From NCBI GenBank assembly GCA_013368315.1, contig JAACJM010000099.1, positions 239,302-303,301 of the forward strand: 64,000 nucleotides of DNA. The letters run 5' to 3'. The notes under the pieces were generated by a model. The model did not search any database. It saw nothing but the letters and a program-made list of their open reading frames with translations, and was not told the origin of the DNA. Shown here in pieces: positions 21,351 through 33,335 of this stretch; the stretch's first letter is position 1, and each line of letters begins with the position of its first letter. The translations under genes were made by a program, and so were the position numbers. This stretch comes from Tetrapyrgos nigripes. Its lineage: Eukaryota; Basidiomycota; Agaricomycetes; Agaricales; Campanellaceae.

Positions 21351-24300
21351 ACTTAGGCCGGTCATATTCGGTAAGCGTCATCGGTATTGGCCAACCTCAG
21401 CCAGCGCCCAGAATACTTGGCGATATTCACCTCAGCATGCCTGTGAGGGAAATGCTAAAGGCCTCCCCCGACCCCTTCCTACTCCTCCTCTACAACGCCA
21501 ATATGGTCTCCAACATTCACCCCCGCAACCTCTCGAAATTTCTTATTGAATTATATAGAGGTGAGTTGAAGGCGTCTTCAACTTGAAGCGTATATCATAC
21601 ACCTACCCCACTCCCCCTCATTCTTTCTTATTCCATATCACCAATCTAACCAATCCATACCAACCTCAGCGTCCTCCCTGACATCCACCACTCCATCAAC
21701 TCACCCAAATCCAGCACATAGATGAATAACAGCTCATCAAGGCTCCACCATTCGTTTCTCAGTCATGCAGGGATAGAGAACAAGTGGACGGGAAGGGAAC
21801 GACACGGAGAGTTTGGGTGAGACGTGTTGATTCATAAGCAGGGCGGAAGCAAAGGTGAAGGCGGAGGCAAAAAGTAATGTTCCAATTGACGATGCTTGGC
21901 ATAGAAATGTTGAAGGAAGTGACCCATAAGGAGAATGAGGAAGGTAGTCGTAGTTGAAACGAGAGGAAAGAAGTTCCCTCACCCTTCCCCGGGCCCCTTC
22001 CCGCTCCCCCACGCCAATACCCCCGTCCACGTGGACATCAACGTCGTCTCCAAATCGTCTCCAACCGCCACGGCCCAACCTATGCACCAACACTCGTCCC
22101 ACTTTCCTAGCGTCATTTTCCCACTGAATATTTTGTGAGTGTCGAGGAGAAGAAGCAGAAGATATGTATGAGCCTTCATCATCATCACGTCATCACGAGG
22201 AAGAAGGCAGAGGTGGAAGAGAGAGGGGAAGAAGGCGTAAAGGTGGGATACAAGCATCAACGATGGCGACGAGAGATGAGGTCGAGGATGAGTGGACCAG
22301 GAGGAGGAAAACTCGCTGTTTCGGGCGTTTTTCTGACTCGTGCTCGTGCCAAGACCTTCCACCAACTGTCCCCACCTGGCCAAGGACACCAACCGTTCCA
22401 AACACCCACTACATTCACTGTTTCACTGTCTGACACCCCGCCGGCACCTTCTACCAATCCATATCCTATCCACACCACAACAGGTCACATACAACCATCA
22501 ACCCTTGTCCTCCTTGCACCAATCCAAAATTCCTCATCTGTTTCAGTTTCGAGTGTAGCCTAGGCCACAGGGTATGTGGAGGTAGCAACGAGGCAACCAC
22601 CACGCAGACGACGAAGACGACCCAGCTTGTATGCGTTCCAATGCCTTGACTATGAGTGAGTTTGATACGTGTGGGAGAATAGGTTGAATAGAAGGACGCC
22701 GAAAAGAACGAATGGGACGAAGAGGGAGTGCGAGGTTTGTCAAGTCAATGGGCCACGCAGGTTGGTGACCATAGAGACAAAACCGAACACGAGGATGAGT
22801 TAGTCGGGGGAGGAAGGTGAGACGAGGTGAGACGGGGTGGTGGGGGGGAGGAAAAGCTCGTTGGAGCAAGCAGCGACGACGTATGGCATGAAGCTTCCTC
22901 TACACCCTTTCCTCCCATGGTACGCGACGGCGGGTCCAAGGCGGGTCATATCCATGTCAAATCCATATTCCTCCAACCACCCTTTCTTTCCATCCCGTCA
23001 CGACCCAATGTCCGTCACTTAACGCATCTCTCGCTGGCACATTCCTCGTTTCAGCTTCAAAATCCCTTAATTTTCCTACTCCGAACCCTCTGAAAGAAAT
23101 CAAGCAGCCGCCTGAGAAGATAGTGGAAAGACGGAGGATGTGGAAGTGGGCTTGAATATCCATTGTTTCAAATCCATTGGCAGTAAAACCACTTTTGAGC
23201 ACGGTGCTGACGACGATATTGACGGCCACACCTCTTCAAACTCCCTCCCAGCTCCCACTGTACAGCGCCGACAACCTTGGAGTCGATGCTGGAGTTTCCA
23301 TGCTTCATACTCTCGCCAACGACGTCAGACTGAGATGCATGTACAACTTCTCATCGCGGAATGTGGGTGAAGACTCGCAGGGAAAGAAGTGGAGAGGCAT
23401 CCTGATACGGAGACCTCCGCAAGGGGGTCGTTTGGCTGAGGTGTTGAGCTGCGGGTTCAGCGAGTTGGCCAGGCGGAGAGGTCTGACGAGAAAGTGGGAT
23501 GTAACAAAGGTCTTGATTCTCTGCGTTTTCCACTGAAAGGATACGCAGAAGAAGGCAGAAAAAATGGGCTTAGGTGATGGGGGAAATGGATAGAAAGGAT
23601 AGAAATGGTCGTACAGCGAGTCAGCGTATCTCGAGGAAAGTAGATGAAAGGAGAAACACACTTGGCCGAACACCTTATAATGGGAATGAACCACGGCCGA
23701 GCATTCTCAGCGTTGGTTATCTGGACTTAGCCTGAGCTTTAGTCGAGAAAGTGAAGACAGGTAGTTACTCACATCCGTTCCGGCTCATGGTGTTCCATTC
23801 CAAATGTGCAGCTATGAGAACAGAGGTCCTCGTCAGCTCTTTGTCCGTTGTCAGCTTCAGATAGCCTACTCACCGCGTTTCCATTTGAACTGAGAAACCC
23901 AACTTTCCCGTTGCGACTGTCTCTGCACATCTTTTATTCTTCCTTCTGTCAGAAAGACTTGACGTTTCCGGGGCTCTTCCACTCTAATCCCTTGAAGACT
24001 CATGCTATACAAGCAGAGTAGCAGCAGACACGATTCTGAGATGGAGGTTGCAGCAAAAGTCGACGAAATCCACGTGGTATCTGCACAGCCATCGAGATGA
24101 CGCGCTCCTTCCCCGATGACATCGATGGAATGCAATGTTTTATGCTAGAACGATTCCGACAAGTGGGCAGAACTTGTCTTTGAGATTAGTACTGCACGCT
24201 GAATGTGCACCGACGTGGCTTGGATGTATCCTTTCTATGCATGGTCTTTTTTTCGACAATTTTCAGACTCCGGAGCCGGTGGCACATCACTCAGGCTGAT

Positions 24301-24583
24301 GCTGATTCTTCGGTACAGTGAAAAATGACTTAGGGACAACTGGTCATTACTGGGGAGGGGAATAATCCGAGTCTGAGTATTCCAGTAATGGAGCCGTTCA
24401 ATTGAAGCTGAGCCAAAAGTCTTCTTCCTCCGAGTCCGTAACCATCTGGCCAGTAACCATCATGACCTCTTAGGCTCCTCTAATCTCACAGCTCAGCGAC
24501 TAGTAGACCCCTAACTACAGTACAACACGATCCAGGGAGTTTTAATAAATAGAAAGTGCTTGATACACGTGCAATCCAGGAAT
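21351..24583. other. No supported gene
   Basis: Many open frames of 60-140 codons occur on both strands, but they are Ser/Pro/Arg-rich, overlap each other and show no motif or splice chain. A short frame from 21,453 ending at a GT donor (about 21,559) might be an isolated exon, but no partner was found. About 24,070-24,135 shares a short match with 32,999-33,080 (ATCTG(C/T)ACAGCCATCGA and TGACATCGATG). This is probably decayed intergenic DNA. Confidence 0.4.
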
Positions 24584-25552
24584 CTAGTGATTTGCTACTA
24601 TATTGAGACAAGCTTGAGACAAGCACATGCAACCCAGAATCACGACTAAAATCCGAAAAGACTTTGAGACTGCTTGTTTAGTCCTCTCCTTGTAATCCTT
24701 TACATGCGTCACTCGACAGTCGAACTCAAAAATGTCCGGCTTCCCTTTCAAAACGAACCACATCTCTCCCTGTTCTCCGTCGAGCCCTTTCCCGTCCACT
24801 CCAGTGCCTGCTTCCTTGATTGACCAACACACCGCATCCTTGTCAGAAATAGCCCCAATGACCGTCTTCTTCGATGTCTGCTGCCCATGGAATCGCACCT
24901 CTTTCTCCTTTCCCTTGCTCGCTTCAAGATGAAGGTCGACTCCAAATCCAGCTGGCATATTTACTCCAACACCCTTCATTCCCCCTTCTGTCCTAGTCCT
25001 ATGGCTCACAAAGACCTCTGAGCTAAGCTCCTCTTCGTCAACCTGCTTTTTGGGTTCGACATCAAGGACTTGATCACCAGGGGTGGTTATATGAAGGCTA
25101 ATCGCCGAAATGCGACGAGAGCTAAAGCTTTGGGCAGTTATTGTGGCTCGTACGATAGTTGAATCGTCCGGAGAGCTGAGACTTGAGTACTGCAGAGACA
25201 TTTTTACGATGGTATGTCCGTCGTCTGCAATCTTGACGATGAAATCCAACGGAGAAGCATCGGGATACTGGAAAGGCGGCAACTTTGGACGAGGTCCCGC
25301 GCCGACTGGTATCTCTATGGTTTTATCCTCCGTTTCCTCGCACCTAACTCCACCATCGTCCAGCTTCGCCGTCCTGTAGCTTCCTGCCTCTTTTTTTACT
25401 GTGACAGAACTGGTTGGGAAATATCGTCGGGGCCAGCCATTATGTATCCAATCACCTGTGAACGATTGTTGGGAGGAGTCAGAATCTAAAAGGAATTGCT
25501 CTCCTTTTTCGAGAGCTCTTCCTTTTGTGCTTGGATGCTGTGGAAAAGCCAT
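24584..25552 (-). CDS. Unrecognised protein, 322 aa, single exon
   Basis: The frame is long and uninterrupted. Composition is well mixed: charged, Ser/Thr-rich, with alternating hydrophobic residues that suggest a beta-rich domain (about residues 80-270). Examples are DFIVKIADDGHTIVKM and a Trp-containing strand near 265. The last 25 residues are hydrophobic with two Cys, possibly a membrane anchor or a readthrough of a lost splice site. No signal peptide is seen. I do not recognise the family. A host gene is plausible, because overlapping frames are much shorter, but the homology is unknown. Confidence 0.55.
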   Translation of the reverse strand: MAFPQHPSTKGRALEKGEQFLLDSDSSQQSFTGDWIHNGWPRRYFPTSSVTVKKEAGSYRTAKLDDGGVRCEETEDKTIEIPVGAGPRPKLPPFQYPDASPLDFIVKIADDGHTIVKMSLQYSSLSSPDDSTIVRATITAQSFSSRRISAISLHITTPGDQVLDVEPKKQVDEEELSSEVFVSHRTRTEGGMKGVGVNMPAGFGVDLHLEASKGKEKEVRFHGQQTSKKTVIGAISDKDAVCWSIKEAGTGVDGKGLDGEQGEMWFVLKGKPDIFEFDCRVTHVKDYKERTKQAVSKSFRILVVILGCMCLSQACLNIVANH

Positions 25553-25850
25553 GATCAGCTCAGTAAGATACCATCAGAAAGCCGATCTTTTCACCTTCAT
25601 ATCACCATCCCAGCTGTAGTGAACGGTGACTTTAAGCTCCTTAAAGCTGCGACGTGTCAAATGGCCGCCGCCCAAGACAGTGACATCGTAGTCCTCCTGA
25701 CGTTAGCTCCGTCTCTGATCCCTTGTTCAAATAATGTCTTATACTCTGTACATGTAACCAATTGGGACCCTTTCTGTCACTCCGTGACACGGTGAACCTC
25801 ACGCTTAAGCAATGGACAAGTCCCTCCCCTACTCTCCCAGGTACGATACG

Positions 25851-26312
25851 TCAGTGATCGAGATGGGAAGGGGTGAGTACATGATCATACCGACCTTTTC
25901 GGATATAGCGCACTGGCTGCACGGGCATGTTCGTATTGAGGTCAATAGGTACAGTGATCATACGTGGTATCGTGTCGAACATAAACGGCCGTTTGGTTTC
26001 AACGAGATTGGTAGGCCGTTCTAACTCCAACACGGCCTGAGCGCTAAGCAGATGGAATAAAGCATTGTCCGGAATGTAAGACAAGTCCATCTGGTCAATT
26101 ACTCGACCTCTGAACTCTAGTTTCTGCAATCCTACCAGTTGTGTTCCCAGTGAATACGTGAGCTTTCAAGTTCATAGTCAGTGGCGACTCACCAACAGGA
26201 ATGCCTTCTGTTTCTTCTATCGCACTCTTCAGATCACAGATGCCATTGGGAGAAAGATCGTAACTCGTATACGAGTCTTGGACAGGTAAGTCTTCAGAAA
26301 GATGCGGGTCAT
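25851..26312 (-). pseudogene. Ubiquitin-like gene with a frameshift
   Basis: On the minus strand an ATG at 26312 opens MTRIFLKTYLSKTRIRV, which lines up with the first strands of ubiquitin. A frame change near 26,250 then leads into DLKSAIEETEGIPVG, matching the ubiquitin helix and EGIP turn. An intron (26192-26132, GTGAGT to GTAG) joins to LQKLEFRGRVIDQMDLSYI, matching the QRLIFAGK(Q) to DYNI segment. The domain ends about 26,013 in a LELERP-like tail without the terminal Gly-Gly. Further non-ubiquitin codons follow. The frameshift and missing Gly-Gly argue for a decayed ubiquitin-like gene. An unrecognised intron could rescue the frame. Confidence 0.5.
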
Positions 26313-26449
26313 TGTTGATAGATAGAGGGGTAAAAATGGGGTGTGAAATACTTACTCGGATGAAGCGTCGACATTTATATGGCAAGGTAAGTTTAGGTTC
26401 TGGCGGTGCATAAGGGCTGTTCAGCCACTTACAGCCCATCATGCTTCTA

Positions 26450-27460
26450 TGCTAGTCTCGTAGCCCGCAGGTGATATCGGAAATAAAGTTCTGCACTATG
26501 CAAGCGTTCCTGTTAACCCTACGTAATACAGTAAGTCTGAAGTACTTAGATGAAGCGTCGAGGTCTTGGCCCATGAGGTTCTTTGTTTTGGGTTCTCCTT
26601 TCCGGAAACCCTTTCGCATCCCTATCCCGATCGCGATTCGCGACGCGTCTCGCAAGCAATCACGTTTCCAATCACGTGCTTTACCGCTTGCGCCTCACCT
26701 CTCGGGCGAAGGCCTCAGGCAAACCCGAGCGACTAGTATCTAACCAGTTGTTGGTTCCTCGAGTACTCTACACTGAGTACTCGTTTGTTGTTTCTTCTCC
26801 TTTCTAGCGCAAAACCTATCTTATATACGTCTAATCATCATGCGGTATCGTCTGAGAGGAATTTCGGGGAAAGAATGCCTGGGTATATTTCGATGAAGTG
26901 AGGCTCAGCAACGCGTAACACATCAACTACACTAAGATAACTGTGGGAGCGGAGGGCGGGTGACGCAAAATACGCTACTGGCTCCTGGGAAACTTGTGAG
27001 GAAAGATGAAGATATTTGAGAGGATATAGAACGTACCCGAGAGACTCGTGAGCAAAGATGAAGATATGAAGATTCGTGGGGCGAGTCTCTCGGAGTATAA
27101 GTAAGTGAATGATGAAACCGAAACATACTATGTAAATAGGGACCGATCTAGGATACTATAGAGATAAATGTCGATATATTAAAGTGAAGGAAAAGATCAG
27201 AGACATATAGGGGAAATTGGGATGAGAGAGCGGCGATGGGAGTAAGCAGTGGACAGCCCTGGGGTCCTGCGCGAGAAATATCCATGTAGTAAGACGGTTA
27301 AAGCAATGGACAGCCCTGGGGTCCTGCGCGATGGATATAAGAGAGGAGAAATGGAAATTCGGAGAGTAACTTACCGCGATGATTAGATTTTTGTAAATCC
27401 CATTTAAAACACAATTACAAAACGGATCCGCGGAAACGAAATTGCGTCATCTGGAGTTGA
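26450..27460. repeat. Non-coding stretch with dispersed and tandem repeats
   Basis: No gene is seen. 26,930-27,420 is the partner of the repeat near 8,150-8,640. Within it, a 57-bp unit with GGACAGCCCTGGGGTCCTGC occurs twice, starting at 27,251 and 27,308. A CG-rich, partly palindromic stretch lies near 26,630-26,660. Confidence 0.45.
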
Positions 27461-28830
27461 TCAGCTGGACAATTAAATAGAAAGCTGTGCTCCGAACCAC
27501 GTGTAACTGGTGCCTCGAATCTGCCTTCTCTTCTTCTGCTGCGACTGGCAGCTATGCTACTGCTGCGCTTGTCCGGACGCGACATGTTTCGATTTCAAAG
27601 TATAAGGACTTTGGAAGAAGAGGACAAGGACAGGAAGGAAGCTACTGTAGGGGAAAGTCGTTGGACGCTAAACGTACGGCTAATGGTCTTAGCAGGAATC
27701 GTCCTGAAGAAGGAAGACCAGACGTAAGTCCTCCACTAACCCAAATCCTTTCAAACTTGGTGCTCGGTGATAATGAGATTAGGTCCAAGTGCGTGTCCAT
27801 CTATTTACCTACTCGTCTTTTTACTGACCTTAGAGTTCCTCCAGCGCCGAAAAAGCCGTCAACGAGCTCCTCGCCTCCACCGCCGAACTCTACCTCGTCC
27901 TAGCCCAATTCGCTATATCCGCAGATACAAATGTCATGCATACCTTCTCTCTCGTCTTACTCCGAAGACTACTCTTTGGATATGCAAGGACACGCAGGGC
28001 CTGGTCCGTCAGGTTCACAGGCTGGGACGTGTGCTTCTGCGTCTGGCTCCGCATCTACCTCATCACCCGCGTCGTCTTCCTCGGTGTCTGCGTCTTCATC
28101 GTATCACCGCCTCGCTCAAGGCCTCCACTTAACCCTCTACAACCACCTCTCCACTCCTTATGTGAGCCTTCACCTACCGTGAGGAGGAAAGCAGTGGATA
28201 CAGTAGCCGATGTAGCGAACGAGCGTATGAAAAGAGGAAGACCCTGACATAGATTGGATTTGGGATGGCTGGGGCTGGGGGGACGAGTTCATTATCTTCA
28301 TTCCAAGATATGGAAGGTATACCGAATGGAACGACCCAAGTCCAAGTACCGCCACCCCTCCTCCGTATCTCCACATATGAACCATTTCCCCTTTCACCCA
28401 TGATCATCTCGGATCTTCCCCCCCACGCTGTCGTTTCTCTCCTTTTAAAAGGATGGAGAGACGAGAGTATAGAAGTGAGGAATGCAGCTGTGAAGGCTCG
28501 TGTTGGTTATCTCCAAGGGCAGGGGCAAGTAGCCGATTCTCATTTAGAGGCGAATGGGAGTAATAAAGGGGATGTGGGACGTTCCCACAAGCGTGGATTA
28601 TTAGAGGGTGTTGTAGCTTTGGCTAAGGTACTGGATACGAGGGGTGGAGTTGGGACTCCCCACTGCATCTGCATCTTCTTCGTCGTTGGCATCACCACCC
28701 CCACCTTCCTCAGCTGTTTCAGGACCTGGATCCGCTTCAATGCCTTCTTCGTCTCCCTCTCCGTCTCTGTGTTCTCAGTCGGCCACATCGACACAAACAC
28801 AAATACATACACCTATTAAAACCCTCCACC
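27461..28830 (+). pseudogene. Decayed importin-beta (Kap121/IPO5-type) gene, copy A
   Basis: The frame from 27,733 reads LTQILSNLVLGDNEIRSNAE once an intron (27791-27844, GTGCGT to CCTCCAG) is removed. It continues with AVNELLASTAELYLVLAQFA and then HTFSLVLLRRLLF. These match the N-terminal HEAT repeats of Kap121/importin-5. Further pieces lie in other frames: LTLYNHLSTP, then TVRRKAVDTVADVANERMKR near 28,180-28,240, then AVVSLLLKGW and EVRNAAVKA near 28,425-28,500. The start codon is missing, frames change several times and stops intervene. The upstream 270 bp is shared with copy B (44,860-45,614). Importin-5 imports proteins into the nucleus; this copy cannot. Confidence 0.7.
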
Positions 28831-28889
28831 TCCACCTAACCCACCTAACCCTCGTCACTTCTTCACATCCTTCTCTGTTCTTACGAATG

Positions 28890-29640
28890 GGTTGTTGGGT
28901 GGTGCCTCCGAGTGTGGAGGGAGTTTGGGGAGAAAAGGGAGGGTTACGCCTAGGCCTGGGATGGGTATGGGTGGGGGAATGGGAGTGGGAACAGGCAAGG
29001 TATGTATTGTTGTCTTGCTTTCCGAATTTGCCTTTTTTCTGGTTTCTGGTCTCTGGTTCTTTTTTGTTTTCTTTTTTGTTTTCTTTTTGCTATTCCTTAT
29101 TGTTTTTTTTTTTCAAGTTCTTGTTCTGTCTCGAGAATGATGGCAATGGCAATGGCGTTGAGTTTAGGTGTCGGTGTCGGAACTTTGGATGGGAATGGGA
29201 ATGGGTGGGGATGATTATAGTGGAGTGGCGTGGAGTGGCTCGTTGGTGTCGTCGTCGTCGGGCTTGCGGGTGTCGGTGTCGGTGTCGGAACCTTGTTGGT
29301 TTTGAGGAGCATGGAAATGAAACTGAGAAACGATTCTTGATGAGAGTGAGAGTGAGGATGCACAAAATACGATGGCGATGGGATGGGCTTATGGGTGTCG
29401 GTGCCGGAACCTTTGGATGGGAATGGGCATGGGCATGGATACGGGGATGGACCGTTCTGTTACTATTCTACCGCCAATACATCCTACTGGATTGGTTCCT
29501 AGCGTTCTGGGCAGTTCCTGGGTTGCAAAGGCGGTGGAACATAGCGTCGTTTTCACCGGGGTCAGACAGGCAGCGAGTAAATGTACCCCTGGCCTACCTC
29601 CAAATGGGGAAGCGAATAAAACAATTTCTAACTGGGAACA
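28890..29640. repeat. Low-complexity GT/T-rich region with minisatellite
   Basis: 29,030-29,115 is T-rich. 29,145-29,440 has three spaced copies of a GGTGTCGG(T)-GTCGGAACCTT block with GGGAATGGGAATGGG runs. The long open frames here (for example 28644-29675) are repetitive translations, Trp/Gly/Arg-rich, with no domain, and are not called as genes. Confidence 0.6.
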
Positions 29641-29686
29641 GTATCCATAGTGTTACGTGGCGAACCAGTAGATAGCACTCATAAAG

Positions 29687-29956
29687 ATGGACGGAATGAT
29701 AGGTACAGGTCAAGTGGCCCATTCAGAATTCGATAAAGAGAATATTCGTTGGGAACCGGCTCATTTAGTTATGGCCGAAAGCCCCATGGGGGACCCTTCG
29801 GAAACCTTTTTCGACCTGGAAGGAGACCTGGAAGAGTCCGACTCTTGTGGAATGCCATCGTATGTAGGAGGTAAAGTCTCTTCTCGCTTCTCTCTCCTCT
29901 TTGGTTTTAATTTATATTTCTCTTTACACCGGTATTGGGCCAAAAATGAACAGTAG
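29687..29956 (+). CDS. Short unrecognised ORF, 89 aa
   Basis: The frame is acidic in its first 60 residues and could end at a splice donor (GTAAAG after about residue 60), but no downstream exon was found. It has no recognised motif. It lies 230 bp ahead of the PC-esterase-like gene. It may be chance. Confidence 0.2.
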   Translation: MDGMIGTGQVAHSEFDKENIRWEPAHLVMAESPMGDPSETFFDLEGDLEESDSCGMPSYVGGKVSSRFSLLFGFNLYFSLHRYWAKNEQ

Positions 29957-30185
29957 TAACTAATTGCAGAACAACGTAGCACGGGTATAGCACGGTGTAG
30001 GGTATTGCTGTGGGACGCATAGGCGCAGGTGTAACTGCTACACTCGTCACTGCTGCTACACCCGGATATTCCTGGGCACCGCGAATTGTAGCGCTATACC
30101 CTTGTGGTAATTTGCTGATGCTTTCCATGTATAAATGTAATTCTATTCACCACTCTTCTTTCCAACATCCTACTCCTCCGCCACT

Positions 30186-31985
30186 ATGGTCAATCATGCG
30201 TCAATGAAACGCGTTCGAAACTACTTCCTACCTATAATAATCATATCCACCGTTGGCACTGTACTACTCTTCCTATCATCAAATCATCTCAATCCATTCA
30301 ACAACTGCATCCACAACTTCAATTGCGGTGGCGACGACTCGAACGTACTCAATCCCATCTTCCAAGACCTCCACCCCGAAGCTTCTCCTTCCACCAAACA
30401 GCTCGAAGTCCAGAAATATTTCCCCTATTGTCCTCCCGATAAGTGCTCTCACGGGCACTGGGTTCCTCGTATCCCGCCTTTTGAAACATACGAAGAAGTC
30501 GAAAGGTTTATCAACATTTACCACAAACACGGCTTAGATCCGGGAAACCGGCTCTTCGACCCAGAACCCGAGCCCGAGCCACTGAGTGGTGTCAGGATCA
30601 CTGAGGAACAGCGAAGACAACGCTTGGTCGAGATGGCGAATTGGGTTTGGGAACCTGGCTTTGGAAAGGTGGTTCCGTTTGATGCTGAGGAGCTCGTGGT
30701 GAGATTGTTGAAAAGTGCTGCGGGGTTGTTCGTTATCGGAGGTGCGTCTATGCCTCTTTCTGTCGCTTTTATTATGTCCGTCCTAATATTTCGTCGACTT
30801 TTCCTTTCTTCATTAGATTCCGTTACAATACACTGGTTCTACACCATCCACCACCGAATCCACCAAGCCGGTCTCATTCTAGAGGAATACCACGAAGGAC
30901 CTCTCGCGCATGCAGCTCTAGCTCAATGGCGTCTCGACATGAATCATCCTGCGTGTCAAGAACTCGTCCAACGAGCCGGCATCCCTCTTTCCCGTGCTCA
31001 ACGACCCATCCTTACACATATCGCCACTCACATGTTGATTACTCCCAATGAACTGAAGAAGATATTTAGGGCGGAATGGGGTTATGTACATCATCATTAT
31101 CATTTCATGGTGGAAGGTTGGCACACGGCTATTGCAGAATTGACGACGGAGAAAGATGGGGAGCGGGAGAAGGGGGTTAACGAGGATAGTTTAGTTGTCG
31201 TTAGCAATGGACCGCATGTAAGTGACCTTCGCTTTTTTCTTGTTTTCCTTTCCTTTACTCATACTTGCTGTATAACAGTGGAGTCGTTTACGATTACGCG
31301 GTTACGTTGAAGAGACAGACTATGATAGCTTCAGGAGAAGAATCGAGTATGGTTATCATGAGTCGGTGTGTACTATCCTTCTTTGTTTTCACTCTTCTCT
31401 CTTCACTCAACGCACAAACTACTCTCAGATCAAAGTAACCATGGCAAACCTCGCCACCTCTCCTCACACTACCCTCTTCTTCCGTTCCATCTCCCCTGGC
31501 CATCCCCGCTGCGCCGAATTCCCTGTTCCCTTTTCCTCCATGCACGAAGCTGAGGACTGGTCCCACCAACCTGGGCACGATAAACCAGATCCAGAGGAAT
31601 GGGACTGGGATAGGTTTCCGTCGAGAAACGAAATGTGGCGAAAAGCGATTCGGGAGTATGAGGAGGAGAGGACGAAGGGAGATGGCGTGTGGAATGGGAG
31701 AGGAAACAAGTGGATCTATTTAGACAATTGGGAAATGGATTTTCAGAGGGTTGATTCGCATACGGGATATTGGGATTGTTTGCATTGTGAGTTTTTTTCT
31801 TCTCTGTCTTCTGCCTTGATCGCGATTTTTGAGCTAAGGTTGTCTTCTTGTCTTCAGATGTCCTTCCTTTCCAACATAACCAATGGACGGATATGTTGTT
31901 CCATCGTCTGTTCGTGGAGGAGCGTCTCAATCGCACTCAAAGGGCGATGCATCTGGAGCCTATGGCACTCAAAAGTACGGCGTAG
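30186..31985 (+). CDS. PC-esterase/SGNH-like type II membrane protein (509 aa)
   Basis: Five exons join in phase: 30186-30741, 30817-31217, 31279-31365, 31429-31786 and 31858-31985. The N-terminus is short and basic (residues 1-12), followed by a membrane helix (13-31), so the bulk faces the Golgi lumen or the outside. After YCPPDKCSHGHWVPR comes the nucleophile block GDSVT (Asp186, Ser187). The C-terminal DCLH (Asp464, His467) gives the Asp and His of the SGNH triad. This order matches the PC-esterase families of plant TBL proteins and fungal Cas1-like proteins, which transfer or remove acetyl groups on cell-surface glycans. The acceptor here is unknown. The start could also be Met7. Two broken relatives lie at 9,480-10,142 and 36,828-37,600. 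Confidence 0.85.
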
Positions 31986-32097
31986 CAGTAGTTCAACTGC
32001 GACTCCGAGTCGGACAACGTGATATACCTGCTAGGTTAGATCTTTTGTCGTACCTACTTAGACTTTTTCTGGTACATTAGGAAATTTGTGCTGAAGA

Positions 32098-32790
32098 TGA
32101 TCACCCTCTAGCGACCGGAGGATAATGGGGGCGGAGACCAATTTCAAGCTGACACTATTCCCTGATGGGACTACGTAGGGAGAATCAAGCTCACCCAGTG
32201 ATAAACGAACGACATTCGGGCAGGTATGTAACAATGAGATGAGACCACGTCCATAACCACCATGTATTCAATGGACCGACTGCTAATCCTGTTGAAGGCA
32301 ATTCGAGTGAATAAATTGGTTGGGAAGGGCCAACAACCTTTTCCAATTTGGCGGCCGTCGGGTGGCACATGTTCAGAGACCTCAGATGGGGTGCATTCGT
32401 CAGGCCTTCAGCAATAAGAGAAAACAGAGCTCCTTGCCCATAAAGAGTAAGCTCTTTAAGACTGGGAAACTCGCGTATGGAGGAGAACGAAGCAAATTTG
32501 TGACCTGGTTCAAGATTTAAAACATCAGTGACCATTATTTGAAGATATCTCCAACGGTGAATGCTGCGCTGCGGGTGGGGTGGGTGCCTCGTTACGAGTC
32601 TCCCTGCAGCTCTGGAGCTCCAGTAGAACATGCCATGGAGTTTTCCTTTACCTTTCCAAGCAAAGCTCCAAGCTAGAGCGGAACAAACGAGTGTCTGGAA
32701 TACTGGCAGGGATCTTTATTTTGGACCAGAGTCTGGATGACGCTAGAGCGATGTTACGCCAGTGAAAAACTGAGCGGCTTGAGAAGGAGC
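32098..32790 (-). pseudogene. F-box/LRR pseudogene
   Basis: The stretch aligns with the middle and N-terminal parts of the intact F-box gene at 41,198-42,898. Shared pieces include HRWRYL, SFSSIREFPSLKELT, EGLTNAPHLRS and, in another frame, the NVVRLTLGEL-like region. Frames shift repeatedly, and the F-box itself and the C-terminal leucine-rich part are missing or unreadable. It ends 110 bp after the PC-esterase-like gene. Confidence 0.7.
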
Positions 32791-32799
32791 AAGTCTTTT

Positions 32800-33327
32800 A
32801 CCCTTGAAGTGCCTTTCTGATACCTTGAAGCAGAAATCTCTCCAGAAATAAGTCTATACACCCTCCAGGACATGATTTTGGGTCATAAGCTCTTCCCAGA
32901 CTCCCTCCTTCCACTCCCCAGGGACCGGCCTTGGGTAGACTGGCCGCACACCTCCTGAAAATGCCACATGTCTTCGAGATTATATGAATTTGATCTTGGT
33001 TGCGGTAAGTCTGTGGCATCTGTACAGCCATCGAAACGAGACTCTTCCCTGGTGACATCGATGAGAGTTGAAACACACTGTACACGTATAGGCGCTCGTA
33101 TCTTCAGAATTCTAGGTCCTGGGGAGGGGGGGGGGCGGTCCTTATTCATGAAGGTTGTCAAGCGTTCCGACAAGTGAGTGCAAGTTTTTGATTTTCTTGA
33201 AATATTGCCCGCCAGTCAGTGGCAAGCTGCCAAACCTTGGTACACTAATTTGACTGATCATTCACCGGCACAGTCCAAGTAATATCATGATTACTATGAT
33301 GAGTCTCAGGGCACATCCAGGTTCAAA
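32800..33327. other. No gene recognised
   Basis: ORFs are short and on the opposite strand to each other. 32,999-33,080 shares a short match with 24,070-24,135. A G9 run lies near 33,125. The hAT element begins at 33,336. Confidence 0.45.
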
Positions 33328-33335
33328 CTCGTGGA

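Noticed and set aside
21737..23694. Genes in the 21.7-23.7 kb region
   Set aside because: Several 70-140-codon frames overlap on both strands with biased Ser/Pro/Arg content and no coherent exon chain or motif.
28644..29675. Long 343-codon plus-strand frame as a gene
   Set aside because: It is built from T-runs and GGGAATGGG/GTCGG repeats with no domain, and its start lies within the decayed importin copy.
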